Positions 9,598 through 17,350 of a stretch of 33,776 bases of DNA are shown here, piece by piece (the first letter of the stretch is position 1; every line of letters begins with the position of its first letter). Both the position numbers and the translations under genes were made by a program. Origin of the DNA: an uncultured bacterium. Its GTDB lineage: Bacteria > Bacillota > Bacilli > Lactobacillales > Lactobacillaceae. The stretch is taken from contig CAJMLF010000021.1 in the NCBI GenBank assembly GCA_905214235.1, forward strand, positions 1 through 33,776, in the 5' to 3' direction. Under the pieces are notes generated by a model, which had not been told where the DNA came from, ran no database searches, and saw nothing but the letters and a program-made list of their open reading frames with translations.

Positions 9598-9625
9598 TTA
9601 GCTCCTTCCTGTAATCATTAAGTGC

Positions 9626-9654
9626 ATTCTAATTATTTTCTAATCAATTGTCAA
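9626..9654 (-). promoter_or_regulatory. promoter of the omega-amidase/aminotransferase operon
   Basis: On the minus strand: TTGACA (9654-9649), 17-bp spacer, TAGAAT (9631-9626). A near-consensus sigma-A promoter giving a leader of roughly 95 nt. Confidence 0.85.
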
Positions 9655-9691
9655 CCAATTACTAATGATTCCCGTCCCCGCCATTTTAAGT

Positions 9692-9697
9692 TACAAT
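9692..9697 (+). promoter_or_regulatory. possible -10 element of proC
   Basis: TACAAT, 31 bases before the proC start. The region 17 bp upstream has only a poor -35 (TTCCCG-like), so this is a weak call. A strong AAGGAGG site follows. Confidence 0.4.
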
Positions 9698-9727
9698 AGG
9701 AAGTAACTAATCAAGGAGGCGTGGGAA

Positions 9728-10495
9728 ATGAAAATCGCTATTATTGGTGTTGGTAACATGGGCTCAGCAATCATCCGTGGACTGGTCAACCAACACCAGG
9801 ACACCATTGTTGCAATGAATCCGGAAAATCCCCGGGTAAGTAGTCTGGCAAAGGAACTGGGCTTCAAACTCTTCAACCAGTATGACCAGCTGGTGGCTGC
9901 CCAGCCAGACATTGTTATTCTGACCACTCCGGCCCCGGTCACAACCAAGGTTGCTGCCGAATTGACCGGCCTTAAGCCAACGACAATCGTCATTTCTTCC
10001 GCGGCGGGTGTTAAACTCGCCGACCTAGCCAAGGTCCTACCCAACCGGTCCTTAGCAGCAATAATTCCAAACACCCCAGTTGCCGTTAACGCCGGCGCAA
10101 TTGGCTTGGCTTACGGTCAAGACCTTTCTGCAGACGTTAAGAAACGGATTCAAAAAGCACTCGGCCAGCTTGGTGACCTAATCGTTGTTCCCGAAGACCA
10201 GTTGGACATCGTCGGGGTGGTTGGTGGCTGTGGTCCGGCCTTTGTCGACGTCTTCATGGACGCAATGAGCGATGCAGCCGTTAAGTATGGTCTGAGTCGG
10301 CAAACCGCTTACCAGCTCGTTGCCAGCATGGTAAAGGGGAGTGGAAAACTCGCCGCCGATAGCAAGCAAGCGCCGGCCTTACTACGTGACCAAGTAACCT
10401 CCCCTGGCGGCACCACCATCCGGGGCGTTGAGGCCCTTGAGAAGGCTGGTTTTCGCTACGCCGTAATCGATGCGGTTAATAAGGCTAACGGATAA
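9728..10495 (+). CDS. proC: pyrroline-5-carboxylate reductase
   Basis: Last step of proline synthesis: reduction of 1-pyrroline-5-carboxylate to proline with NAD(P)H, in the cytosol. The N-terminal Rossmann motif GVGNMGSAI (residues 7-15) and the C-terminal signature region (residues about 217-238: ALLRDQVTSPGGTTIRGV) are both clear. At 255 residues it is slightly shorter than the common 260-280. It stands alone between two terminators or divergent genes; no proA/proB is nearby. The start is set by AAGGAGG 9 bases upstream. Confidence 0.96.
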   Translation: MKIAIIGVGNMGSAIIRGLVNQHQDTIVAMNPENPRVSSLAKELGFKLFNQYDQLVAAQPDIVILTTPAPVTTKVAAELTGLKPTTIVISSAAGVKLADLAKVLPNRSLAAIIPNTPVAVNAGAIGLAYGQDLSADVKKRIQKALGQLGDLIVVPEDQLDIVGVVGGCGPAFVDVFMDAMSDAAVKYGLSRQTAYQLVASMVKGSGKLAADSKQAPALLRDQVTSPGGTTIRGVEALEKAGFRYAVIDAVNKANG

Positions 10496-10549
10496 ATATT
10501 TTGGCGTCCATCAACTCTAAACGATGAATAATGGAGTTCTACCAAAATT

Positions 10550-10597
10550 AAAAGGAGTCTAAGCAGCGTCACGTGCGCCTTTGCTTAGACTCCTTTT
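10550..10597. terminator. two-way terminator between proC and tsaD
   Basis: AAAAGGAGTCTAAGCA pairs with TGCTTAGACTCCTTTT (16 bp). T runs are present on both strands, and it sits between the convergent genes proC and tsaD, so it probably serves both. Confidence 0.9.
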
Positions 10598-10611
10598 TTA
10601 TCAAATTGATT

Positions 10612-11637
10612 TTACTTCATCCGGTCAAACATCAGGCCCGGCACCGCATTGAGGTCCCAACCGGCTCGGTCGCCATGCAGGTAGTTGATATAACCAGCGG
10701 CGCCAATCATTGCCGCGTTATCACCGCACAGCTTTAGTGGTGCCTGGAGCATTGAAACATCCGGGTGGAACTTCTTCATGTCATGGTCCAGGCGGGTCCG
10801 CAGGCCGTGATTAGCGGCCACCCCACCAGCCAAGATCAACTGCTTAACGGGGTAACGGTCCAGTGCCCGCATTGTCTTTTCCGCCAGAACATCAATCACG
10901 CTCTGTTGGAAGCTGGCCGCCAAGTCGTTCTTGTCAAGCTTTTCACCACGCTGGTCCGCATTGTGGACGGTGTTGATAAAGGCACTCTTCAGCCCACTGA
11001 AGCTAAAGTCATAGTTAGCTTCCTTTTCCATTGCCCGGGGAAAGTGGAAAGTATCCTGTCCCTGTCCGGCCCATTCGTCGATGGTCTTACCAGCCGGGTA
11101 GTTGACACCTAGCACCCGACCAATCTTATCATAGGCTTCGCCGGCCGCATCATCACGGGTTTCACCAATGATTTCGTATTCGTGTTCCCGGGGCATGTAG
11201 ACCAGTTCCGTGTGCCCACCAGAAACCAGCAGGGCCATCTGGGGGTATTTGAATTCACCCACAAAGCGGGCAGCATAAAGGTGTCCCGCCATGTGGTTAA
11301 CTGGAACCAGCGGTAAATGATGGGCCCAGGCCACGACCTTGGCTGCCGTCACACCGACCAGCAGTGAGCCCACCAAACCGGGACCATAGGTAACAGCAAC
11401 CGCATCGAGGTCTTCGTAACTAACCCCGGCTTCTGCCAAGGACTGGTCAATACACCGGGTAATCCATTCAATATGGTGCCGGCTGGCCACCTCTGGCACC
11501 ACCCCGCCGAAACGCTGGTGGCTATCAATTTGGGTTGCGACAATGTTGCTTAAAATTTTTGTCCCGTTTTCAATCACGGCAACACTCGTTTCGTCACAAC
11601 TTGTTTCAAAGGCGAGAATTAAATTCCGCTCTGCCAT
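10612..11637 (-). CDS. tsaD: tRNA N6-threonylcarbamoyladenosine transferase TsaD
   Basis: TsaD transfers the threonylcarbamoyl group to A37 of ANN-reading tRNAs, working with TsaB and TsaE. 341 residues, full length. ASKHA-fold motifs are clear: [12 protein letters not shown] at the N-terminus, metal-binding H115 and H119 (NHMAGHLYA), [23 protein letters not shown] and the C-terminal CGDNAAMIG with the metal-binding Asp. It is last in the operon tsaB-rimI-tsaD; the rimI stop codon lies 5 bases before its ATG and its GGAGG site lies inside rimI. tsaE is not in the window. Confidence 0.97.
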   Translation of the reverse strand: MAERNLILAFETSCDETSVAVIENGTKILSNIVATQIDSHQRFGGVVPEVASRHHIEWITRCIDQSLAEAGVSYEDLDAVAVTYGPGLVGSLLVGVTAAKVVAWAHHLPLVPVNHMAGHLYAARFVGEFKYPQMALLVSGGHTELVYMPREHEYEIIGETRDDAAGEAYDKIGRVLGVNYPAGKTIDEWAGQGQDTFHFPRAMEKEANYDFSFSGLKSAFINTVHNADQRGEKLDKNDLAASFQQSVIDVLAEKTMRALDRYPVKQLILAGGVAANHGLRTRLDHDMKKFHPDVSMLQAPLKLCGDNAAMIGAAGYINYLHGDRAGWDLNAVPGLMFDRMK

Positions 11638-11642
11638 ACTAT

Positions 11643-12209
11643 TTATTTTCCTCCTCTGCTCAATAAATCCGCTTGCATATCAACCGCGTCTTCATGGTTA
11701 TCAACGTAATAGCGGTGCTTAATCCGGTGTTCGCGAAAGCCCAGCTGTTCATAGAGCTTACGGGCAACCAGGTTGTGAACCCGGACCTCCAGACTCAGCG
11801 ACCGGAGCTGCAGGTAACGGGCATAAGCAATCGCTGTTCGCATCAGGTAGGTGCCGATACCATGCTGCTGGTAACCCGGGGTCACCCCGATATTGGTAAT
11901 GTGGAGGTCCAGGTGGTACCAATCAACCGCCATCCCCATGAAAGCGATGATCTGCCCATCATTGACCACTGCCAGGTACAGGCGGTCGTGGGGGCGCTGA
12001 ATTTCGAGTTGAAAAGCGGCATAGCTCCACGGGGCCTTCCCGTAAATCTGCTCCTCAATCTGGACTAGGGAGCTGATATCGCGGTCGTTGACTTGGCGAA
12101 CCACGTACTGGTGTTTCCTGATCATAACGACCCGCCGGTCAAACTTTAATATTGGTTGCCGGCGGGCGTTCACCTTACAGTGATACCAGCTTTTAAACTT
12201 CTCGAACAT
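11643..12209 (-). CDS. rimI: ribosomal protein S18-alanine N-acetyltransferase RimI-like
   Basis: GNAT-family N-acetyltransferase, 188 residues. The acetyl-CoA loop is [10 protein letters not shown] (motif Q/RxxGxG/A, residues about 127-136), followed by the typical [20 protein letters not shown] block (about 150-169). The family member in this operon acetylates the N-terminal alanine of ribosomal protein S18, although the real targets in lactobacilli are not established. I kept the long N-terminus (MFEKFKSWY) because many lactobacillus RimI proteins carry one, but the site upstream is weak; a start at 12125 (MIRKHQY) is possible. The long reading overlaps tsaB by 17 bases. Confidence 0.88.
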   Translation of the reverse strand: MFEKFKSWYHCKVNARRQPILKFDRRVVMIRKHQYVVRQVNDRDISSLVQIEEQIYGKAPWSYAAFQLEIQRPHDRLYLAVVNDGQIIAFMGMAVDWYHLDLHITNIGVTPGYQQHGIGTYLMRTAIAYARYLQLRSLSLEVRVHNLVARKLYEQLGFREHRIKHRYYVDNHEDAVDMQADLLSRGGK

Positions 12210-12918
12210 AATTCTTTCTTGTTTCTCCCGGGTGTAGCTTCTGCCAGTTGGCCTCCGCCTCAGTTATCCGGAGGTAGTGGGGAACGAACGGGTCGATTTC
12301 CTTAACCGTTGGCAGGCCCTCACCAGCCAACGCCAGCTGGTATGTCGACGGGATTCCGTATGGCCGGGGAGCAAGGGTAACGTTTTCTGGTAATTTCTCA
12401 AACTGGTCACTAATCCGCTTGGTCATGTGCCCTACCAGAATTACTGGCCGCTCAATCTTTGCCAGTTGGTCCAGCAAGGTCGTCATTGCCAGGTGCTGGT
12501 CTTCAATCTGGTTGGTAAGCTTTCCTTCTTCCCACTGGTAGGCCCCAGCAAAGACGTTGCCCCGCCGGGCATCAAAGAATGGTACAATGACCTGCTTACT
12601 GGTTGGCAAAACGTTGCGGGCAATTACTGCCAGACTGGAAACCCCTACTAAGTCCACGTCAATTGTGTCCGCAAGGGTCTTCGCCGTGGTTGCGGCGATC
12701 CGGATTCCAGTGTAGGAGCCGGGCCCCTGGGCAACAACGACCCGGTCAATGTCCGTTGGTGCCCACTTAACGAGCTTGAACAAGCGGTCAATTGTTGGCA
12801 TCAAATAAATACTGTGGTTACGGACCATGTTCAAAGTGGTCGTTGCCAATAATTGATCATCTTCGACTAGGGCAACACTCATCGGATGGTTTGAGGTGTC
12901 GATGGCTAGTACTTTCAT
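12193..12918 (-). CDS. tsaB: tRNA t6A biosynthesis protein TsaB
   Basis: TsaB is the non-catalytic ASKHA partner of TsaD in t6A37 synthesis. The frame is open further upstream, but the protein proper begins MKVLAIDTSNHPMSVAL; I place the start at 12918, where AAAGGATG lies about 7 bases upstream, giving 241 residues. The conserved GPGSYTGIRI motif (residues about 70-79) is present. First gene of tsaB-rimI-tsaD. Confidence 0.95.
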   Translation of the reverse strand: MKVLAIDTSNHPMSVALVEDDQLLATTTLNMVRNHSIYLMPTIDRLFKLVKWAPTDIDRVVVAQGPGSYTGIRIAATTAKTLADTIDVDLVGVSSLAVIARNVLPTSKQVIVPFFDARRGNVFAGAYQWEEGKLTNQIEDQHLAMTTLLDQLAKIERPVILVGHMTKRISDQFEKLPENVTLAPRPYGIPSTYQLALAGEGLPTVKEIDPFVPHYLRITEAEANWQKLHPGETRKNYVREV

Positions 12919-12983
12919 TTCAATCATCCTTTCAATCACTACCAATCTTATCACAACCGCCTGCTTTTTGCCTTGGAAAGCCA

Positions 12984-13023
12984 AAAATTGCCGGTAAGCA
13001 CATTTGCGCTTTACCGGCAATTT
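12984..13023 (-). terminator. terminator after galE
   Basis: AAATTGCCGGTAA pairs with TTACCGGCAATTT across a 12-base loop region. On the minus strand the following sequence is a modest A/T tract. It separates galE from tsaB. Confidence 0.75.
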
Positions 13024-13045
13024 GATTATTTATCTGTTTACTTTT

Positions 13046-14041
13046 CTAGTCGCGGTCATCATAGCCCTTTGGGTGGGTTGAGTGCCACTTCCAAGCGGTG
13101 GCAATGATGTCGTGAACATCATCGTACTTTGGCTTCCAGCCGAGGATTTCCCGCGCCTTGTCACTAGCAGCAACCAGTGAGTCGGGGTCGCCGGGACGCC
13201 GTGGGGCCATCTTGGCAGGAATTGGCTTACCAGTAACCTCACGAGCAGCTTCCAGCATTTGCTTGTTGGAGAAGCCAGTGGATGAACCAAGGTTAAAGGC
13301 GTTGCTCTTGTTCCCCGCTTCCAGGTACTTAATTGCCAGGATGTGGGCATCAGTCAGGTCCATAACATGAACGTAGTCACGAACGTTGGTGCCATCAGGG
13401 GTGTTGTAATCGTCACCAAAGATGCTCAATTCCTTCCGCTTTCCTTGAGCAACTTGCAGGATGATTGGTACCAGGTGGGTTTCTGGACCGTGGTCTTCAC
13501 CGATCGTTCCATCCGGAGCTGCACCGGCAACGTTGAAGTAACGCAGGGCAACGAACTTGATGCCGTATGCCTTGTCAGCCCAGGCCATCATCTTTTCCAT
13601 CATCAGCTTGCTCAGACCATACGGGTTGATTGGCTTTTGCGGGTCGGTTTCCTTGATTGGCATGTGTTCTGGCACACCATAGGTTGCAGCAGTTGAGCTG
13701 AAGACAATGTACTTGATTCCGTGGTCGTGCATTGCTTCCAGCAGGGTGATCATACCACCAGTATTGTTGTCGAAGTACTTCAGTGGCTTGCTCATTGATT
13801 CAGGAACAATTGAGAAGGCCGCAAAGTGAACAACCGCGGTGATGTCTTCGTTATCAAAGATCTTGTCCAAGAACTTCCGGTCCCGGATGTCCCCTTCGTA
13901 GAACTTGGCCTTCGGATTAATGGCCTTCCGGTGACCAGTTGAGAGGTTGTCAGCTACAACAACATCTTCACCATGTTCAACTAAATTTTTAACCATGTGG
14001 GAACCGATGTATCCAGCTCCACCAGCAACTAAAATTGCCAT
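13046..14041 (-). CDS. galE: UDP-glucose 4-epimerase
   Basis: Interconverts UDP-glucose and UDP-galactose using tightly bound NAD; needed for galactose use and for galactosylated surface polymers. Extended short-chain dehydrogenase fold: GGAGYIGSH (GxxGxxG, residues about 7-15), the catalytic Ser in SSTAATYG and the YGLSK pair (YxxxK). 331 residues from the start at 14041, chosen because GGAGG lies just upstream; the frame is open a few codons further. It is not in a Leloir operon. Three phased TTTACT repeats and an inverted repeat lie at its promoter. Confidence 0.96.
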   Translation of the reverse strand: MAILVAGGAGYIGSHMVKNLVEHGEDVVVADNLSTGHRKAINPKAKFYEGDIRDRKFLDKIFDNEDITAVVHFAAFSIVPESMSKPLKYFDNNTGGMITLLEAMHDHGIKYIVFSSTAATYGVPEHMPIKETDPQKPINPYGLSKLMMEKMMAWADKAYGIKFVALRYFNVAGAAPDGTIGEDHGPETHLVPIILQVAQGKRKELSIFGDDYNTPDGTNVRDYVHVMDLTDAHILAIKYLEAGNKSNAFNLGSSTGFSNKQMLEAAREVTGKPIPAKMAPRRPGDPDSLVAASDKAREILGWKPKYDDVHDIIATAWKWHSTHPKGYDDRD

Positions 14042-14104
14042 GTTGTCTCCTCCTTGTATCAACAACCGCCAGCAAATAATGGCGCTTACATTTTCTTCAC
14101 CATG

Positions 14105-14133
14105 ATTGTAGCACAGACTTACTAAAAAAATCA
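14105..14133 (-). promoter_or_regulatory. galE promoter with weak -35
   Basis: On the minus strand: TACAAT (14110-14105) preceded at 17 bp by TGATTT (14133-14128), a poor -35. Such a promoter often needs an activator, and phased repeats lie directly upstream. Confidence 0.55.
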
Positions 14134-14159
14134 GTAAATTTTAGTAAAAATTAAGTAAA
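14119..14159. repeat. operator-like repeats upstream of galE
   Basis: On the minus strand TTTACT occurs at 14159-14154, 14148-14143 and 14138-14133, spaced 5 and 4 bases apart, so about one helical turn per repeat. TTACTAAAA (14119-14127) and TTTTAGTAA (14139-14147) also form a 9-bp inverted repeat. The binding factor is not known. Confidence 0.55.
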
Positions 14160-14163
14160 GCTG

Positions 14164-15108
14164 TTAATCAAAGTTGATTTCGTGCTCACGGTACTTGAAT
14201 AGCAGCCCCTCACGAAGCCCACTATTACTAAACTGGACCTCATCAATCGCCAGCTGCCGCATCAAGGCCAGCAACGGGAGGAGGCCCCCAATAATGACGT
14301 CCGCCCGTTCCGTGTTGATGCCACGAATTTGGGCCCGCTCCGCCCGGTTATATTCCAGTAGTTCGTGCATGATGCCAAACGCCGTCTGCGAAGTCATCGT
14401 TAAACCATGGACCGGTGCTGGCTTACCATCGACCGCGTTGCGCCAGCGAAAGACCTTGGCCAGGGCCCGGTTTGACCCTCCAAGAGCCACGATTTCCGTC
14501 CGGCGGAAGCGACTCAGCCAGCGCTGGTGTGACAGAGCTTCGTCAACTTCGACCATCGCATCAAAGAGGTTGGCCGCGTTAATCTGGTCATCGAGGTGGT
14601 AGCGCTGGGATAGGATCACCGACCCCATCGGGATACTGACCGTTTCTTCCGCAGCACCGTTGTCGACCGCGACCAGCTCCATGCTGGCCCCCCCGGTATC
14701 AATGATCAGGCCATGCTTAAGCGGGAGGGTATTACTGACCCCCACATAGTCCAGGTAGGCCTCCTGGGCCCCGGAGATAACCTTGATCTTAAAGCCCGTT
14801 TCCTTCTTGACCCGGGCAAGGAACTCCTGCTGGTTCTTGGCCTGACGGACCGCCGCCGTCGCCACCGCAACGATTCGCGCGTTCAGATAGTCATTACAAA
14901 CAATCCGAAACTCCTTTAGAGCGGCAATTGTCCGTTCTACCGGTTCAGGCTTTAACACCTTTTCCGGCCCCATCTGTGATGACAGGCGGACATAGCGCTT
15001 GAGGTACTGCCTAGTGACTGCGGACCCGTCCTCCATTAGCTCGCTGATTTTTAAGCGGACGGAGTTAGAGCCCAAGTCGATTACGGCGAGGTTATTCTTC
15101 TTTGCCAT
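14164..15108 (-). CDS. ppx: exopolyphosphatase (Ppx/GppA family), short form
   Basis: Ppx/GppA phosphatase that removes terminal phosphate from polyphosphate (or acts on pppGpp). It has only the two ASKHA subdomains, 314 residues, without an HD domain, as in many short Ppx proteins. Catalytic features are intact: AVIDLGSNSVRL at residues 8-19 (D11), the catalytic glutamate E116 in SGAQEA, and DTGGASMEL from residue 137. I chose the start at 15108 (MAKKNN) because AAAGGGAG lies 6 bases upstream; the ATG at 15114 directly abuts that site. It overlaps ppk by 17 bases and is last in the operon ppx paralogue-ppk-ppx. Confidence 0.9.
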   Translation of the reverse strand: MAKKNNLAVIDLGSNSVRLKISELMEDGSAVTRQYLKRYVRLSSQMGPEKVLKPEPVERTIAALKEFRIVCNDYLNARIVAVATAAVRQAKNQQEFLARVKKETGFKIKVISGAQEAYLDYVGVSNTLPLKHGLIIDTGGASMELVAVDNGAAEETVSIPMGSVILSQRYHLDDQINAANLFDAMVEVDEALSHQRWLSRFRRTEIVALGGSNRALAKVFRWRNAVDGKPAPVHGLTMTSQTAFGIMHELLEYNRAERAQIRGINTERADVIIGGLLPLLALMRQLAIDEVQFSNSGLREGLLFKYREHEINFD

Positions 15109-17350
15109 TGGCATCTCCCTTTCCTTTCAGATGCAGTGATGGAACATGCTTCGAAAGCGTCTCAAAAACGGTCGGAAAGTGCCGCTTGGCTTTCTCCTTG
15201 TCGGTTTCCTCCTTATTTAAGCTGACCGCTTCCTTAACGAAGTAGTCCTGGGAAGAGAACGGGGCATCTTCTCCCCGGTCAATCCGCTCGTAGTGATCGC
15301 CCACAAGGACCCGGGCCTTTACGTTATCCTTCCACATTGTGTCGAAAATGTGAATTGCCCGGGCCTTGGTGTCGTCTTGGCGAACCGGGAAGAGCTCTTC
15401 AACCCGCCGGTTAAGGTTCCGCGTCATCATGTCCGCACTTGCCAGGTAGATCTCCTGGTGACCATTACTCTCAAAGTAGTAAATCCGGGAGTGCTCTAGG
15501 AAACGACCAACGATTGAGTGGACCTCAATGTTACCGTGCAGCTCGGGGAGGTCGTTGCGTAGGCAGGTGATCCCCCGGACAATCAGCTGGATCTTGACCC
15601 CATTGGCAGCGGCATCGTAAAGGTGGGCAATAATCTGCTTGTCAGATAGGGAATTCATCTTCATCCGGATCAATGCTGGGTTACCAGACTTAGCAACGGC
15701 AATTTGTTCGTCAATTTTCTGATTAATGAACTCCCGAATTCCGTCTGGGGAAACCCGTAGCTGGTAGAAGTACGGTGGCCGGGCAAACCCTGACAACATG
15801 TTAAAGAGGTTAGTCATGTCGACGCCGAGCTCGTGGTCACAAGTGAACATCCCCATGTCGGTGTAAAAGTGGGCCGTGACGTCGTTGTAGTTCCCGGTAC
15901 CCAGGTGCATGTAACGACGGAGACCGTCTTCGTCCCGCCGGATTACCAGGGCCACCTTACAGTGGGTCTTGAGCCCAACCAGGCCGTAGATAACGTGGCA
16001 GCCCATTTGTTCCAGTCGTTGCGCCCAGCGAACGTTATTCTGTTCATCAAACCGGGCCTTGACTTCAACCAGGACCGTGACCTGCTTCCCCTGCTGGGCA
16101 GCCATCCCCAGGTACTTAATGATCGGTGAGTTTCCGGAAACCCGGTAAAGGGTCATCTTAATCGCCAATACGCACGGGTCAACCGCTGCCTGGTGGATAA
16201 AGTTAACCACGGCCGCAAAGTTATCGTACGGGTGTTGAACAAGGTAGTCGCGCTTACGAATGGCCGCGAAGATGTTGTGTTCCATGTCTAATGCCGGGTT
16301 CAAATAAGACTTGAACGGCTTGTAGCGGAGGTCATCATGACCGTCGACCCTCCCCGACAGCTTCTTCAAGAAGGTCAGGTCAACCGGACCGTTAACCCGG
16401 TAAATTGACCGCTCACTGACGTGGAGGTTGTCGATCAGCTGGTCTTCCAGCCAGGAATCAATATCGTGTTCCACTTCTAGCCGCATGACCTGGCCGTGCT
16501 CTCTTTCCCGCAGCTGGTGCTTGACCGCCCGTAACAGGTCTGAGGTATCTTCTTCCGCCACATCAAGGTCCATATCCCGCATGACCCGGTAGGTCGCGGT
16601 TGCCAGAATTTGGTAACCAGGGAAGAGCTGCTTTAAGAACTCCTTGATTAGTTCATCAATCAGGATAAAGTTATTTTCACCCGGTAAACGCACTAAGCGC
16701 TTGTAGATTTCGGGAACCCGGACCGTCGCAAACTTAATGTCGGCTTCCTTCCGGTCATCGTGAGGCTCAGCCTGGGGCCGGTCAACTTCCTGGTCCCCTT
16801 CTAGAGTTTCGTGACCATGGTGCTGTTGGCTAGCGGGGTCTCGCCGCAAGCTGATGGCAATGTTCAAGGAACTATTTGAGATGAACGGGAACGGCCGGGA
16901 ACTGTCGTCAGCCATCGGCGTTAAGACCGGCATCAGTTCGTCATTAAAGTAACGCTTGATGAATTCGTACTGCTTTTCATCGAGGTCATTAATGTGCAAA
17001 ATATTAATATCCTGCTCAGCCAGCTGGGGAATCACCTTCTGGTTATAGATTTCGTAACGTTCCTTCACCATCCGGTGTTCCTTCTTATTGACCGCATTCA
17101 ACTGCTCTTCGGGAGTCAGGCCGGACGCATCGGTCGTCGTGACGTTAGCCGCGGCCAGCTTGTGGAGTGAGGCCACCCGGACCATGAAGAATTCGTCAAC
17201 ATTACTCTGGGTAATCCCCAAGAAATTAGCCCGTTCCAATAGGGGGTTACTCATGTCGGTGGCTTCACCCAGGACCCGACCATTGAAGTCAATCCAACTT
17301 AATTCACGGTTTACATAGTTTTCTGGTTTATAAAAGTCTTTGTACATCAT
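15092..17350 (-). CDS. ppk: polyphosphate kinase 1
   Basis: Makes inorganic polyphosphate from ATP. 752 residues, longer than E. coli Ppk (688). Motifs: N-terminal YVNRELSWIDFN (residues 12-23), the phosphorylated histidine H463 in KTHCK, H482 in MHLGTGNYN, and the phospholipase-D-like second half. Both histidines are offset by 28 from E. coli H435 and H454. Much of the extra length is a hydrophilic His/Asp/Glu-rich insertion at residues about 170-203. The start overlaps the preceding stop codon as TAATG, and GAGAGGGG lies upstream, so translation is coupled to the upstream ppx paralogue. The C-terminal tail is charged and low in complexity. Confidence 0.95.
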   Translation of the reverse strand: MMYKDFYKPENYVNRELSWIDFNGRVLGEATDMSNPLLERANFLGITQSNVDEFFMVRVASLHKLAAANVTTTDASGLTPEEQLNAVNKKEHRMVKERYEIYNQKVIPQLAEQDINILHINDLDEKQYEFIKRYFNDELMPVLTPMADDSSRPFPFISNSSLNIAISLRRDPASQQHHGHETLEGDQEVDRPQAEPHDDRKEADIKFATVRVPEIYKRLVRLPGENNFILIDELIKEFLKQLFPGYQILATATYRVMRDMDLDVAEEDTSDLLRAVKHQLREREHGQVMRLEVEHDIDSWLEDQLIDNLHVSERSIYRVNGPVDLTFLKKLSGRVDGHDDLRYKPFKSYLNPALDMEHNIFAAIRKRDYLVQHPYDNFAAVVNFIHQAAVDPCVLAIKMTLYRVSGNSPIIKYLGMAAQQGKQVTVLVEVKARFDEQNNVRWAQRLEQMGCHVIYGLVGLKTHCKVALVIRRDEDGLRRYMHLGTGNYNDVTAHFYTDMGMFTCDHELGVDMTNLFNMLSGFARPPYFYQLRVSPDGIREFINQKIDEQIAVAKSGNPALIRMKMNSLSDKQIIAHLYDAAANGVKIQLIVRGITCLRNDLPELHGNIEVHSIVGRFLEHSRIYYFESNGHQEIYLASADMMTRNLNRRVEELFPVRQDDTKARAIHIFDTMWKDNVKARVLVGDHYERIDRGEDAPFSSQDYFVKEAVSLNKEETDKEKAKRHFPTVFETLSKHVPSLHLKGKGDANGKEE

